Assembly (NCBI RefSeq): GCF_020819595.1 | Contig: NZ_JAJHNP010000038.1 | Coordinates: 1-45,808 of the forward strand | DNA length: 45,808 nt | Direction of reading: 5' to 3' | DNA from: Streptomyces barringtoniae | Lineage (GTDB): Bacteria > Actinomycetota > Actinomycetes > Streptomycetales > Streptomycetaceae | Program-made: the position numbers and the translations under genes | The notes under the pieces: model-generated | Seen by the model: only the letters and a program-made list of their open reading frames with translations | What the model was told of the DNA's origin: nothing | Databases searched by the model: none | Shown here: positions 1-9,507 of the stretch, piece by piece | Layout: the number at the start of each line of letters is the position of its first letter | Position numbering within the stretch: position 1 is the stretch's first letter

Positions 1-212
1 TCCGCTTTCGCGGTTTCCTTTCCGGCGTTTCCGACTTTATCAGAAGTTCTTGGCCGGTCTGACCGGCCGCTCATTTCTGAGTAATCGGGAGGCGCTCCTC
101 GGAGATGTCGTTCTCGACTTCTCCGGAAGCTCGTAGATTCTAACCTTCGCCGATGAACTTGTCCAGTTCCAGGCAACTGTTTGAATCTACCTCCCCGCGC
201 CGTCCGTGTCAA
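1..212 (-). promoter_or_regulatory. rRNA operon promoters and 16S leader (transcribed leftwards)
   Basis: Read on the minus strand, TTGACA (207-212), 17 nt, then TAGATT (184-189) make a near-consensus vegetative promoter. A second set follows downstream: TGGACA (160-165), 17 nt, TAGAAT (137-142). Below them are a GC hairpin (GGCCGGTC/GACCGGCC, about 52-68) and then TGATAAAGTCGGAAACGCC and a GGAAACCGCGAAAGCGG-like stretch running off the left edge. That last text matches what I know of Streptomyces 16S rRNA leaders, including the repeated GATAAAGTCGGA motif. A third -10-like TAAAGT (34-39) has only a weak -35. Multiple tandem promoters are usual for Streptomyces rrn operons. The 16S gene itself lies outside the window, so the assignment is strong inference. 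Confidence 0.8.
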
Positions 213-265
213 CGGCTCTTGCGGGGCGAAGAGGAGAGTAGCAGCTCACAGGGGTGGAACGCACA

Positions 266-1273
266 TCAAGCAGCGGTGGGCACCGAGGCGCTGCGGCCCG
301 TCGCTTCTAGATCGCCGGTCTCACCTGCGCGTACTGCTCGGCCGCCCAGGACGTAGACGTAGGTCAGGAATACCAGCTCGGCCAGGACGCCGATCCCGAT
401 GCGGGCCCAGGTCGGCAGGCCGGACGGGGTGACGAAGCCTTCGATGGCGCCGGAGACGAAAAGGACCAGGGCCAGTCCGATCGCCATGCCGACGGCCGCG
501 CGTCCTTCCTCGGCGAGAGCGGTGCGCCGACTGCGCGGGCCGGGGTCTATGAGGGTCCAGCCGAGGCGCAGTCCCGTACCGGCGGCGACGAAGACGGCAG
601 TCAGTTCGAGCAGCCCGTGCGGGAGGACCAGTCCCAGGAATGTGTCGAGTCGGCCGGCGGAGGACATCAGGCCGAAGCCGACGCCCAGGTTGAGCATGTT
701 CTCGAAGAGGATCCAGAGGACAGGCAGGCCCAGGAAGACGCCCAGGACGAGGCACATCGCGGCTGCCTGGGCGTTGTTCGTCCACACCTGGGCGGCGAAG
801 GCCGCTGCGGGATGGCTGGAGTAGTACGTCTCGTACTCACCGCCGGGGCGGGTCAGCTCCCGCAGCTGGCTGGGCGCCGCGATCGACGACTGTACGTCCG
901 GGTGGGTCCCTATCCACCAGCCGAGGACGATCGCGATGGCCGTGGAGACCAGTGCCGTGGGGACCCACCAGTGGCGGGCGCGGTAGACGGCGGCGGGGAA
1001 GCCCTGGCCCAGGAAGCGTGTCACGTCACGCCATGAGGCGCGGCGGGTGCCGGTGACGGCGCTACGCGCACGTGCCACCAGTTGGCTGAGCCGTCCCGTC
1101 AGCTGCGGGTCCGGGGCGCTGGACTGGATGAGGGACAGATGGGTGGCGGTGCGCTGGTAGAGGGCGACGAGTTCGTCGGTCTCGGCGCCGTTGAGGCGGC
1201 GCCGGCGGCGGAGCAGGGCGTCGAGGCGGTCCCATTCGGCTCGGTGTACGGAGACGAAGACGTCCAGGTCCAT
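266..1273 (-). CDS. SpoIIM / stage II sporulation protein M family membrane protein
   Basis: A 335-residue integral membrane protein of the SpoIIM (DUF95) family. The first ~95 residues are soluble and basic. Hydrophobic segments follow near 102-122, 170-203, 210-242, 260-285 and 291-314, including the family-typical stretch GLPVLWILFENMLNLG. In Bacillus, SpoIIM is part of the engulfment peptidoglycan-remodelling complex. Actinobacterial homologues of this kind are typically found beside an RDD-domain membrane protein, and here the divergent neighbour is exactly that. The ATG start has a purine-rich GAGGAGCAGG upstream. The gene ends only about 50 bp before the -35 of the rRNA promoter on the same strand, with no clear terminator between them. 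Role in Streptomyces is unproven. Confidence 0.85.
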   Translation of the reverse strand: MDLDVFVSVHRAEWDRLDALLRRRRRLNGAETDELVALYQRTATHLSLIQSSAPDPQLTGRLSQLVARARSAVTGTRRASWRDVTRFLGQGFPAAVYRARHWWVPTALVSTAIAIVLGWWIGTHPDVQSSIAAPSQLRELTRPGGEYETYYSSHPAAAFAAQVWTNNAQAAAMCLVLGVFLGLPVLWILFENMLNLGVGFGLMSSAGRLDTFLGLVLPHGLLELTAVFVAAGTGLRLGWTLIDPGPRSRRTALAEEGRAAVGMAIGLALVLFVSGAIEGFVTPSGLPTWARIGIGVLAELVFLTYVYVLGGRAVRAGETGDLEATGRSASVPTAA

Positions 1274-1416
1274 CGGGTCTGCCTGCTCCTCGGCTGGTCA
1301 CGACTGCGCGTCGTGGATGCTCTCGATCGCGGTCAGATAGTCGCACTGGGGCGCGATGTGCCCACAGCTTGGCAGACTTGCGCTTCCGGGGGCAGATCAG
1401 GGGAAGGACGGCAGGC

Positions 1417-2379
1417 GTGAGTGAGCTGGTGACGGGCGAGGCGGTGGCGCTCGAACTGCGGCCGGCAAAGCTGCCGAGCAGGGCGCTGGCCGTGTTGCTC
1501 GACCTCATGGTGGCCGTGGTCGCGTACGTCGTGGTCACCATCGCGGTGGTGGTGTCGACCGCCTCGCTGGACGAGGCTGCGCAGGTGGCGCTGTCGATCG
1601 CGACGTTTCTGCTGGTGCTGGTCGGCGGGCCGATCGCGGTGGAGACGCTGACCCATGGGCGTTCGCTGGGAAAGCTGGCCTTCGGGCTCCGCGTCGTACG
1701 GGACGACGGTGGGCCGATCCGGTTCCGGCACGCGCTCGTGCGCGGCGCGATCGGTGTGGTCGAGATCCTGCTGACGTTCGGCGTGATCGCCTGCATCGCC
1801 TCGCTGGTGTCGGCGAGGGGCCGACGGCTCGGTGATGTGTTCGCGGGCACGCTTGTCGTGCGTGAGCGGATACCAGCCGGTCGAGCCGGCTTTGTTCCGC
1901 CGCCGCCGCCGTGGCTGGCGGGGCGGTTCGCCGAGCTGGACCTGTCGGCGGTGCCGGACGGACTGTGGCTGGCGGTTCGGCAGTACCTGACCCGGATGGG
2001 ACAGCTCGATCCCCAGGTCTCGATGGGGATGGCCCAGCGGCTCGCGGCCGACCTCGCGGCGCGGACGGGGGCCTCTGTGCCGCAGGATCTGCCGGCGGCG
2101 GCCTTCCTGGCGGCTGTGGTGCACGAGCGGCAGTCGCGCGAGGCCCGGCAGGCGCTCGGCACCGCTGCTTTCGCCCCGCAGCCGGCTGCGCCTGGGGCAC
2201 CGGCCGCTCATCGGCCACTCGCTTCTGACCAGCCAGCCGCTCCTGACCAGCCAGCCGCTCCTGACCAGCCGCCCGCTCATGCCCGGCCGCCACAGGCTCC
2301 GCTTCCGCCGTCGGCCGTACCTCCGCGGGAGGGGCCGCCGGCGGACCGCCCGGCCACCGGTTTCGCACCGCCCGCGTAG
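1417..2379 (+). CDS. RDD family membrane protein
   Basis: A 320-residue protein. I chose the GTG at 1417 because GGAAGG lies about 10 nt upstream and the product then begins SELVTGEAVALELRPAKL, the usual beginning of this Streptomyces family. The RDD domain covers about residues 15-145: the signature Arg (SRALAVLLDLM) and Asp residues lie in the first membrane helix, with two further hydrophobic stretches (YVVVTIAVVV, FLLVLVGGPIAV) and the loop GRSLGKLAFGLRVVRDDGG. The remaining half is soluble and ends in a long Pro/Ala/Gln-rich tail with an exact hexapeptide repeat. RDD proteins are thought to be transporters or membrane partners, and substrate is unknown. Divergent from the SpoIIM gene across 143 bp. 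Confidence 0.85.
   Translation: MSELVTGEAVALELRPAKLPSRALAVLLDLMVAVVAYVVVTIAVVVSTASLDEAAQVALSIATFLLVLVGGPIAVETLTHGRSLGKLAFGLRVVRDDGGPIRFRHALVRGAIGVVEILLTFGVIACIASLVSARGRRLGDVFAGTLVVRERIPAGRAGFVPPPPPWLAGRFAELDLSAVPDGLWLAVRQYLTRMGQLDPQVSMGMAQRLAADLAARTGASVPQDLPAAAFLAAVVHERQSREARQALGTAAFAPQPAAPGAPAAHRPLASDQPAAPDQPAAPDQPPAHARPPQAPLPPSAVPPREGPPADRPATGFAPPA
2221..2274 (+). repeat. 18-bp in-frame tandem repeat, three copies
   Basis: Three consecutive 18-bp units based on GCTCCTGACCAGCCAGCC, differing at a few bases, encode A-(S/P)-D-Q-P-(A/P) three times in the disordered tail of the RDD protein. Copy number is likely to vary between strains. Confidence 0.85.
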
Positions 2380-2463
2380 AACGGGGCCGCTCGATCCTCT
2401 TCCAGCGTCCTGGCCGGTCCAGCCCCTGTTCCGACGGTGCCGGCAGCCTTTCCTCCTTGGCGT

Positions 2464-3078
2464 TCAGTCGAACGTCGACGGCGGCGACTGGAGGTCCTCC
2501 AGCTCGATGCCGGGTGCGGCCAGGACGACGTCCCCGGCGATGTGCACGGTGTGCCGCTCACCGGTGTCCAGGGCTGTGACCTGGTATTCGTCCACGGTCA
2601 GGGGGCCGTTGTCAGTGGCGTGTGTTTCGCTGTTCACCAAGGCCCAGGACTGGTCCACGGTGCGGGGGGCGAGGACCGGGTCCGTGAAGGCGACCAGGCG
2701 TACGCGGATCGCGTCGGACGAGGGGGTGAGGCGCAGGAGACGGGCGGTGGCGACGAGGAACGCGGGGGACGTGCCGGTGAAGGCGTGGGCGCGCACATTG
2801 CCTTCGGTGGCATGGGTTCCGGTGGGGTCGGTGCGGACCCAGGTGACGCCGTCGAGGGCGGCGCCGCGCACCTGCCAGTCCCCGGCGTGGAGTTCGAGCC
2901 GGATGGGGCGGCCGAGGTCGTCCAGGGCGAGGTCGACCGAGCCGCGGTGATTGCCGGCGGGGCTGGTCAGCCGCGAGACATAGCGCCAGCCGGAGGGGCC
3001 GGGGGCGCACTGGAAGTGTTCTTCACCGAGGGGGGTGTGATCGTGCGGATCATGGAGCGAATAGCGGCCGCGGGGCAT
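2464..3078 (-). CDS. Conserved hypothetical protein
   Basis: I do not recognise a family with confidence. A 204-residue soluble protein starting MPRGRYSLHDPHDHTPLGE. An upstream extension in frame exists but is Pro/Arg-rich and reads like non-coding GC sequence, and AGGA lies about 8 nt before the chosen ATG (3078). The body looks beta-rich, with alternating hydrophobic residues (GSVDLALDDLGRPIRLEL, VDEYQVTALDTGERHTVHI), no signal peptide and no membrane helix. The strand-rich layout with several Trp and His recalls lipid-binding beta-barrel families, but that is only an impression. It lies downstream of ahcY on the same strand, 193 bp away, with a terminator-like hairpin between, so it is probably not co-transcribed with it. 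Confidence 0.7.
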   Translation of the reverse strand: MPRGRYSLHDPHDHTPLGEEHFQCAPGPSGWRYVSRLTSPAGNHRGSVDLALDDLGRPIRLELHAGDWQVRGAALDGVTWVRTDPTGTHATEGNVRAHAFTGTSPAFLVATARLLRLTPSSDAIRVRLVAFTDPVLAPRTVDQSWALVNSETHATDNGPLTVDEYQVTALDTGERHTVHIAGDVVLAAPGIELEDLQSPPSTFD

Positions 3079-3162
3079 GGGGGTCCTGGGTCTTCGACGG
3101 GCTGACGGTCCGGCCGGGCTGCCGGTGCCTCCGGTGCTGACCGGCGCAACCGGCCAACGGGG

Positions 3163-3193
3163 CAGGCCCCCGGCACGGGGGTGCGGGGGCCTG
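3163..3193 (-). terminator. Candidate intrinsic terminator downstream of ahcY
   Basis: Perfect 10-bp inverted repeat (CAGGCCCCCG / CGGGGGCCTG) with an 11-nt loop, about 80 nt beyond the ahcY stop codon. It has no long T-tract, as is common in Streptomyces. Confidence 0.6.
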
Positions 3194-3271
3194 TCTCGGA
3201 GGACCTGCTGCCGGGGAGCGCGGCGGTGCACCGGTGCGCTCCCCGGCGGGCGGGACTACGGAATCGCCGGC

Positions 3272-4729
<1,458 letters not shown>

Positions 4730-5232
4730 TACGAGCTGCTCCTCGGTGTTGGGTCGAGGTGGGTACGGCTGGTCTGCGCGGCGGCGGACACAGGGGTGCC
4801 CGAGAAGAGGACACAGGCATGCCCACGTACGCGCAGCGCAGTCCGTCGGAGGCCCTCTCTCCCTCGGTCGGTCCGCAGGGGGACCGCCCGACCGCCATCA
4901 GCAGCGACGTCTGGCTCCGTCCCAAGCTACACCGGACGGCCCGGTCGACCCAGTCCGCCTCAGCCCGCCTCCGCATGGTTCGAGCCGTCCCGGAGGCGGT
5001 TTCGAGGCGAGGGGCGAGGGGTTTCGAGGCGCGGGGCGGGGGCAGGAGCCGCGCCGGCGGGGGTGCGGAAACCTCGGCACGGGAGCCCGCAGACAGTGGT
5101 GAGGGAGGACTTTCGCCCCTTTGGGCGGGGCGGGGTGGTGCAGGATGCAGGAGGACCGGGACCGTCCGGTCCCGCTCGGGGGGTGTCCGGGACGGACGGT
5201 GCCTCGTGCGACGAAGGTGTGAGGAGACAGAC
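4730..5232. other. Divergent intergenic region between ahcY and the PTS gene
   Basis: About 500 bp with no convincing gene. It must hold the leftward ahcY promoter and the rightward PTS promoter. Around 5010-5040 is an imperfect direct repeat (TTTCGAGGCG, GC-rich run, TTTCGAGGCG). A CAGGAT at about 5142 could be a -10 for the PTS gene, without a good -35. I looked for a riboswitch-like fold ahead of ahcY and could not support one by eye. Confidence 0.5.
5157..5174. promoter_or_regulatory. Palindrome upstream of the PTS gene, possible operator
   Basis: CGGGACCG-TC-CGGTCCCG is a perfect 8-bp inverted repeat around a 2-bp centre, about 60 bp before the PTS start codon. Position fits an operator for a local regulator. 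No regulator gene is adjacent, so this is only a candidate. Confidence 0.35.
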
Positions 5233-7485
5233 GTGACCAGTCCGGCCGGCCCTCCCTCCACGGGTGGCCGCGATGACGAGCGGCGGCGCGTGAAACTGCT
5301 GGCGGTGACCGCGTGCCCGACCGGTATCGCGCACACGTACATGGCGGCGGAGAAGCTCGCGCAGGCCGCGGCGAGCCGTGGCATCGAGATGAAGGTGGAG
5401 ACCCAGGGTTCCATCGGGGCGGAGAACGTACTCGATGACAACGATGTCAGAAGCGCGGACGGGATCATCGTCGCCGCCGACAAGGACGTCGACCTGAGCC
5501 GTTTCGCCGGCAAGCGGGTGCTGGCGGTCGGGGTCGCCGAGGGCATCCACCATCCCGAGCAGCTGATCGAGCGGGTGCGGTCGGCGCCCGTGCACGCGCC
5601 GGGCGGGGCCGCGAGCGGGTCGGCGACGGAGGCCTCCGGTGGCGGCAAGGCGCGTGGGCCGGTGTACAAGGCGCTGATGAACGGGGTGTCGTACATGATC
5701 CCGTTCGTGGTCGTCGGCGGTCTGCTGATCGCGGTGTCGCTGGCGCTCGGGGGCCATGCCACGTCCAAGGGCTATGTGATCCCGGACGGCACCTTCTGGG
5801 CACATGTCAACGCGATCGGCGGGATCGGCTTCCAGTTGATGATCCCGGTCCTGTCCGGCTACATCGCCTACGCGATCGCCGACCGGCCCGCGCTGGTGCC
5901 GGGCATGATCGGCGGCTGGATCGCCAACACAGGCGCGCTGTACGACTCCAAGGCGGGCGCGGGGTTCATCGGGGCGATCGTGACGGGATTCCTCGCCGGA
6001 TACCTGGTGTTGTGGATCAAGAAGGTACGGGTGCCGAAGTTCGTGCAGCCGATCATGCCGATCATCGTGATCCCGGTCGTCGCCACGACGGTGCTCGGGC
6101 TGTTCTTCGTCTATGTCGTCGGCAGGCCGATCTCCTGGGTGTTCGAGCATCTGACGAGCTGGCTCGGCGGGATGACGGGGACGAGCGCGATCCTGCTCGG
6201 CGCGATTCTCGGGCTGATGATCGCGTTCGACATGGGCGGGCCGGTGAACAAGACGGCGTTCCTGTTCGGGGCAGGGCTCATCGCGAGCGGCAACCAGACG
6301 GTGATGGGCATGTGTGCCGCCGCGATCCCGGTGATGCCGCTCGGGCAGGGACTGGCCACGCTGATCCGGCGGGGGCTGTACACCGAGCAGGAGCGGGAGA
6401 CGGGGCTCGCGGCGCTGTTCATGGGGTGTTTCGGTATCTCGGAGGGTGCGATTCCGTTCGCGGCGGCGCGGCCGGCACAGGTGATCCCGGCGAACATGCT
6501 GGGTGGGGCGGTGGCCGGTGCGGTTGCGGGGGTGGCCGGGGTGAAGGACGCGGTGCCGCATGGAGGGCCGATCGTGGCGGTGCTGGGTGCGGTGAGCGGG
6601 GTGCCGATGTTCTTTGTCGCCGTGGTGATCGGGTCGGTTGTCACTGCGTTGGCGACCGTGGCGTTGGTCGATGTGAGGGGGCGTCGGGGGCGTGTGGGGG
6701 TGGTTGGTGCGGCTTCGGATGTGGGTTCCGGTGCGGCATCGGGTGCGGGTGACCCCGGTGCGGGGTTCTCGCCGCTGGCGGGTGCGGGTGGTGCCGGTGA
6801 GGGGGCTTCCCTGTCGGAGGGGGTTTCGGCGGGCGTGGTCGTGCCCGGGCAGGCCGGGGCGGAGGCGTCGGGCATTGGTGCTGATGCCGCGGTTTCGGGG
6901 GGCTCGGTCCGGGTGGGCGCCGTTGAGGATTCCGTGGGCGCCGTTGAGGATTCCGAGGTGGGCGGGCGGCCGGAGGAGGACCGGGCCGCCGGCCGGGCTG
7001 GAGACGCCGCGGTCGCGGGGCAAGGGCCCGCGGTGTTGTCCGGCTACCTCGGTGAGCGGACCGTGAAGGGCGCGCTCCGGGCCGTGGACAAAGAGGCCGC
7101 TGTCCGTGAGATGGCGCAGTTGCTCGCGCGGAGCGGACGGGTCGCCGATGTGGAAGAGCTGGTGGCGACCACGCTGCGGCGTGAGGAGCAGGGCACGACC
7201 GGGCTCGGTGAGGAGATCGCGATCCCGCACGCCAAGACGGACGCGGTGACCGCGCCGGTCGTCGGCTTCGCGCGGTCCGCCGAAGGGGTTGAGTGGGGTT
7301 CGCTGGACGGTACGAAGGCCCGGCTGGTCTTCATGATCGCCGTACCGGAGGCTGCCGCGGGCGACGAGCATCTGCGGATCCTGGCACTGCTCTCCCGCAA
7401 GCTGATGGATCCCGGTTTCCGGGAGCGGCTGCTTGCGGCACCGGACGAGCGCGCGGTGCTCGACGTGCTCGGTGAGGTCGGCTGA
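5233..7485 (+). CDS. Fructose-type PTS permease, IIB-IIC-IIA fusion
   Basis: A 750-residue fused enzyme II that imports and phosphorylates a sugar of the fructose class using phosphate from HPr. Start GTG (5233) has GAGGAG 7 nt upstream. Domain order: IIB about 20-115, with phospho-Cys28 in LLAVTACPTGIAHTYMAA; IIC about 135-480, membrane, with the conserved DMGGPVNKTAF and GISEGAIPFA motifs; a ~120-residue Gly/Ala/Val-rich linker; and IIA about 605-750, with phospho-His666 in EEIAIPHAKTD. Streptomyces FruA of the fruRKA operon is usually A-B-C, so this B-C-A protein is probably a second permease. No 1-phosphofructokinase or DeoR-type regulator is adjacent, so the substrate is unproven. Confidence 0.92.
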   Translation: MTSPAGPPSTGGRDDERRRVKLLAVTACPTGIAHTYMAAEKLAQAAASRGIEMKVETQGSIGAENVLDDNDVRSADGIIVAADKDVDLSRFAGKRVLAVGVAEGIHHPEQLIERVRSAPVHAPGGAASGSATEASGGGKARGPVYKALMNGVSYMIPFVVVGGLLIAVSLALGGHATSKGYVIPDGTFWAHVNAIGGIGFQLMIPVLSGYIAYAIADRPALVPGMIGGWIANTGALYDSKAGAGFIGAIVTGFLAGYLVLWIKKVRVPKFVQPIMPIIVIPVVATTVLGLFFVYVVGRPISWVFEHLTSWLGGMTGTSAILLGAILGLMIAFDMGGPVNKTAFLFGAGLIASGNQTVMGMCAAAIPVMPLGQGLATLIRRGLYTEQERETGLAALFMGCFGISEGAIPFAAARPAQVIPANMLGGAVAGAVAGVAGVKDAVPHGGPIVAVLGAVSGVPMFFVAVVIGSVVTALATVALVDVRGRRGRVGVVGAASDVGSGAASGAGDPGAGFSPLAGAGGAGEGASLSEGVSAGVVVPGQAGAEASGIGADAAVSGGSVRVGAVEDSVGAVEDSEVGGRPEEDRAAGRAGDAAVAGQGPAVLSGYLGERTVKGALRAVDKEAAVREMAQLLARSGRVADVEELVATTLRREEQGTTGLGEEIAIPHAKTDAVTAPVVGFARSAEGVEWGSLDGTKARLVFMIAVPEAAAGDEHLRILALLSRKLMDPGFRERLLAAPDERAVLDVLGEVG
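6913..6954 (+). repeat. 21-bp exact direct repeat in the IIC-IIA linker
   Basis: Two exact copies of a 21-bp unit beginning GTGGGCGCCGTTGAGG encode VGAVEDS twice in the linker of the PTS protein. Recent slippage or duplication is likely. Confidence 0.85.
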
Positions 7486-7671
7486 GCTGAGGAAAGCCAA
7501 GGGGGGCCGGGAAGCGGGGACCAGGACCGGGAACCGGGGGCCGACCCCTGTCCCCGCCCCGGGCGCCCGCACCTCACCCCACCCACCCGACAAACCGCCC
7601 CGCCGCACGCCCGCTTCACACAGTGGCGCTATTCTCCGCGCCTCGGACGGGTCGCTTGGGGAGGACGGGAC

Positions 7672-8364
7672 ATGGCGGGGAGAAGGCGGGGGCGGGGGCT
7701 TGGGGTGTCGGCGCTTGTGGTGGGCGTGCTGGGGCTGGTGCTGGGGGTCGGCGCTTTTGGCTACGTGAGGGACGCGTACGGGCTCTCCACCGTGGGTGGC
7801 AGCAGCATGCGGCCGACGTACGAGCAGGGTCAGCGGGTCGTCTGGGAGCGCGTCGACGGCAGTGGGGTGCGGCGCGGTGACGTCGTGTTGTTCACGCCCC
7901 CGGAGTTCTACGGCTTCGACGGGCCGCTGATGAAGCGGGTCGCAGGTGTGGGCGGGGATCGCGTGCGGTGCTGCACGCTGGTGGGTTCGCGGGAGCGGGT
8001 GACCGTGAACGGCAAGCCGGTCGAGGAGCCGTACGTGTACGGCGGCGACGCCGACGGTGCGCATCAGCCGTATGACGTGAAGGTCCCCAAGGGGCGGCTG
8101 TTCCTCCTGGGCGACTACCGGGCGAACTCCAACGACTCCCGGTTCCACCTCGACGAGCAGGGCGGGACGGTCTCCGTGAACGCGGTGCTGGGCCGGGTGG
8201 CGGATGACCGCACGGTCCCCGGTCTGCTGGTGACGGCCGTGGTGCTCGGGCTCGTGCTGCTGCTCACCGGCGTCGGCCTGGGCATCGGTTTCCTCGCCGT
8301 ACGACGGCGGAGGGCACCGGAGATGCCCCAGATGCCCTGGCCGGTGCGGCCGAGCGGCGGCTGA
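7672..8364 (+). CDS. Type I signal peptidase (S26 family)
   Basis: A 230-residue membrane protease that removes Sec/Tat signal peptides outside the membrane. A basic N-terminus is followed by a transmembrane anchor (about 12-32). The catalytic Ser is S45 in GGSSMRPTY and the general-base Lys is K88 in GPLMKRVAGVGGD. The third conserved box appears as LGDYRANSNDSR. A second hydrophobic segment near the C-terminus (about 185-210) ends in a basic tail, so the protein has two membrane spans, as in several Streptomyces signal peptidases. ATG at 7672 has GGGAGGAC upstream. It is not part of the usual multi-sip cluster near rplS. Here it stands alone, 186 bp after the PTS gene, so it may be a specialised paralogue. 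Confidence 0.9.
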   Translation: MAGRRRGRGLGVSALVVGVLGLVLGVGAFGYVRDAYGLSTVGGSSMRPTYEQGQRVVWERVDGSGVRRGDVVLFTPPEFYGFDGPLMKRVAGVGGDRVRCCTLVGSRERVTVNGKPVEEPYVYGGDADGAHQPYDVKVPKGRLFLLGDYRANSNDSRFHLDEQGGTVSVNAVLGRVADDRTVPGLLVTAVVLGLVLLLTGVGLGIGFLAVRRRRAPEMPQMPWPVRPSGG

Positions 8365-8373
8365 GGTTCCGTC

Positions 8374-9354
8374 TCAGTGGCCGGCGGCGTGCGGGGCCGG
8401 GCCGCCCGGGGTGGCCTCAGGGTCCGGGCCCTTGGCCGCCTCGGCCTCGCTGTAGATGTCCGGTTCGAGGTAGATGACGCGGGCGATGGGGACGGCGGCG
8501 CGGATGCGGGCCTCGGCGGCGTTGATGGCGTTCGCGACCTCGGCGGCCGTGTCGTCGTGCTGGACGGCGATCTTGGCGGCGATGAGCAGCTCCTCGGGGC
8601 CGAGGTGGAGCGTGCGCATGTGGATGACGCCGGTGACCGTGACGCCGTCGACCGTCGCCTCTTCGATCTCCTTGATCACGTCCGGGCCCGCGGCCTCGCC
8701 GAGCAGCAGCGACTTGGTCTCGGCGGCGAGGACCAGGGCGATGCAGACGAGCAGGACACCGATGCAGACCGTGCCGATGCCGTCCCAGACGCCGTCGCCG
8801 GTGAGCACAGCCAGGCCGACGCCGAGGAGGGCCAGGACGAGGCCGATCAGTGCGCCGAAGTCCTCCAGCAGGACGACGGGGAGCTCGGGGGCCTTGGCAC
8901 GGCGGATGAAGTCCGTCCAGGACAGCTTTCCGCGCAGTTCGTTGGACTCCTTGATGGCCGTGCGGAAGGAGAAGCCCTCGGCGACGACCGCGAAGACCAG
9001 GACGCCCACCGGCCAGTACCAGTGCTCCACATCGTGCGGGTGGCTGATCTTCTCGTAGCCCTCGTAGATGGCGAACATGCCGCCGATGGAGAACAGCACG
9101 ATCGAGACCAGGAAGGCGTAGATGAAGCGCTCGCGGCCGTAGCCGAAGGGGTGCTGCGGGGTCGCCTCGCGCTGGGCCTTCTTGCCGCCGATAAGCAGCA
9201 GGAACTGGTTGCCGGAGTCGGCGAGCGAGTGGACGCCCTCGGCGAGCATCGAGGAGGAGCCGCTGAACGCGAACGCCACGAACTTGGATGCCGCGATCGC
9301 GAGGTTGGCGCCGAGTGCCGCCACGATCGCCTTCGTACCGCCTGACGCGCTCAT
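8374..9354 (-). CDS. Cation diffusion facilitator (CDF) family metal transporter
   Basis: A 326-residue inner-membrane transporter expected to export divalent metal in exchange for protons. Start chosen at MSASGGTKA (9354), where homology-like sequence begins. TM2 has the metal-site motif H42-x3-D46 (AEGVHSLADSGNQ). The conserved HPFGYGRERF loop follows at about 68-77. Further spans lie near 80-100, 113-133 and 160-220, and a cytoplasmic domain begins about residue 232. In the TM5 position, where zinc CDFs have HxxxD, this protein reads LLEDFGALIG (E164, D165), so metal choice may differ. The tail is Pro/Gly/Ala/His rich. It converges with the signal peptidase gene (9 bp between stop codons). 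Confidence 0.9.
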   Translation of the reverse strand: MSASGGTKAIVAALGANLAIAASKFVAFAFSGSSSMLAEGVHSLADSGNQFLLLIGGKKAQREATPQHPFGYGRERFIYAFLVSIVLFSIGGMFAIYEGYEKISHPHDVEHWYWPVGVLVFAVVAEGFSFRTAIKESNELRGKLSWTDFIRRAKAPELPVVLLEDFGALIGLVLALLGVGLAVLTGDGVWDGIGTVCIGVLLVCIALVLAAETKSLLLGEAAGPDVIKEIEEATVDGVTVTGVIHMRTLHLGPEELLIAAKIAVQHDDTAAEVANAINAAEARIRAAVPIARVIYLEPDIYSEAEAAKGPDPEATPGGPAPHAAGH

Positions 9355-9507
9355 GTGTCCGCGTTGTCCCTTCGCCCTGTCGCCTCTTCGTACGGCGCCT
9401 TCGTACGGCCACGCCGTCAGGCGTGTCCCGGCTTTGCCCGGCCTTTGCCGGTGGGCCATTCTTGCAGCCCGGCCGGGCTCCGCCGCGTCAGGTATCCACA
9501 ACCCCGG

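Noticed and set aside
4730..5232. Possible SAH or SAM riboswitch upstream of ahcY
   Set aside because: Known SAH riboswitches are mainly proteobacterial, and I could not find a consistent pseudoknot or conserved core by eye. A covariance-model search would settle it.
4960..8148. Long open frame opposite the PTS permease and signal peptidase
   Set aside because: Composition is Arg/His/Pro-rich and shadow-like, whereas the plus strand carries intact catalytic motifs in both genes.
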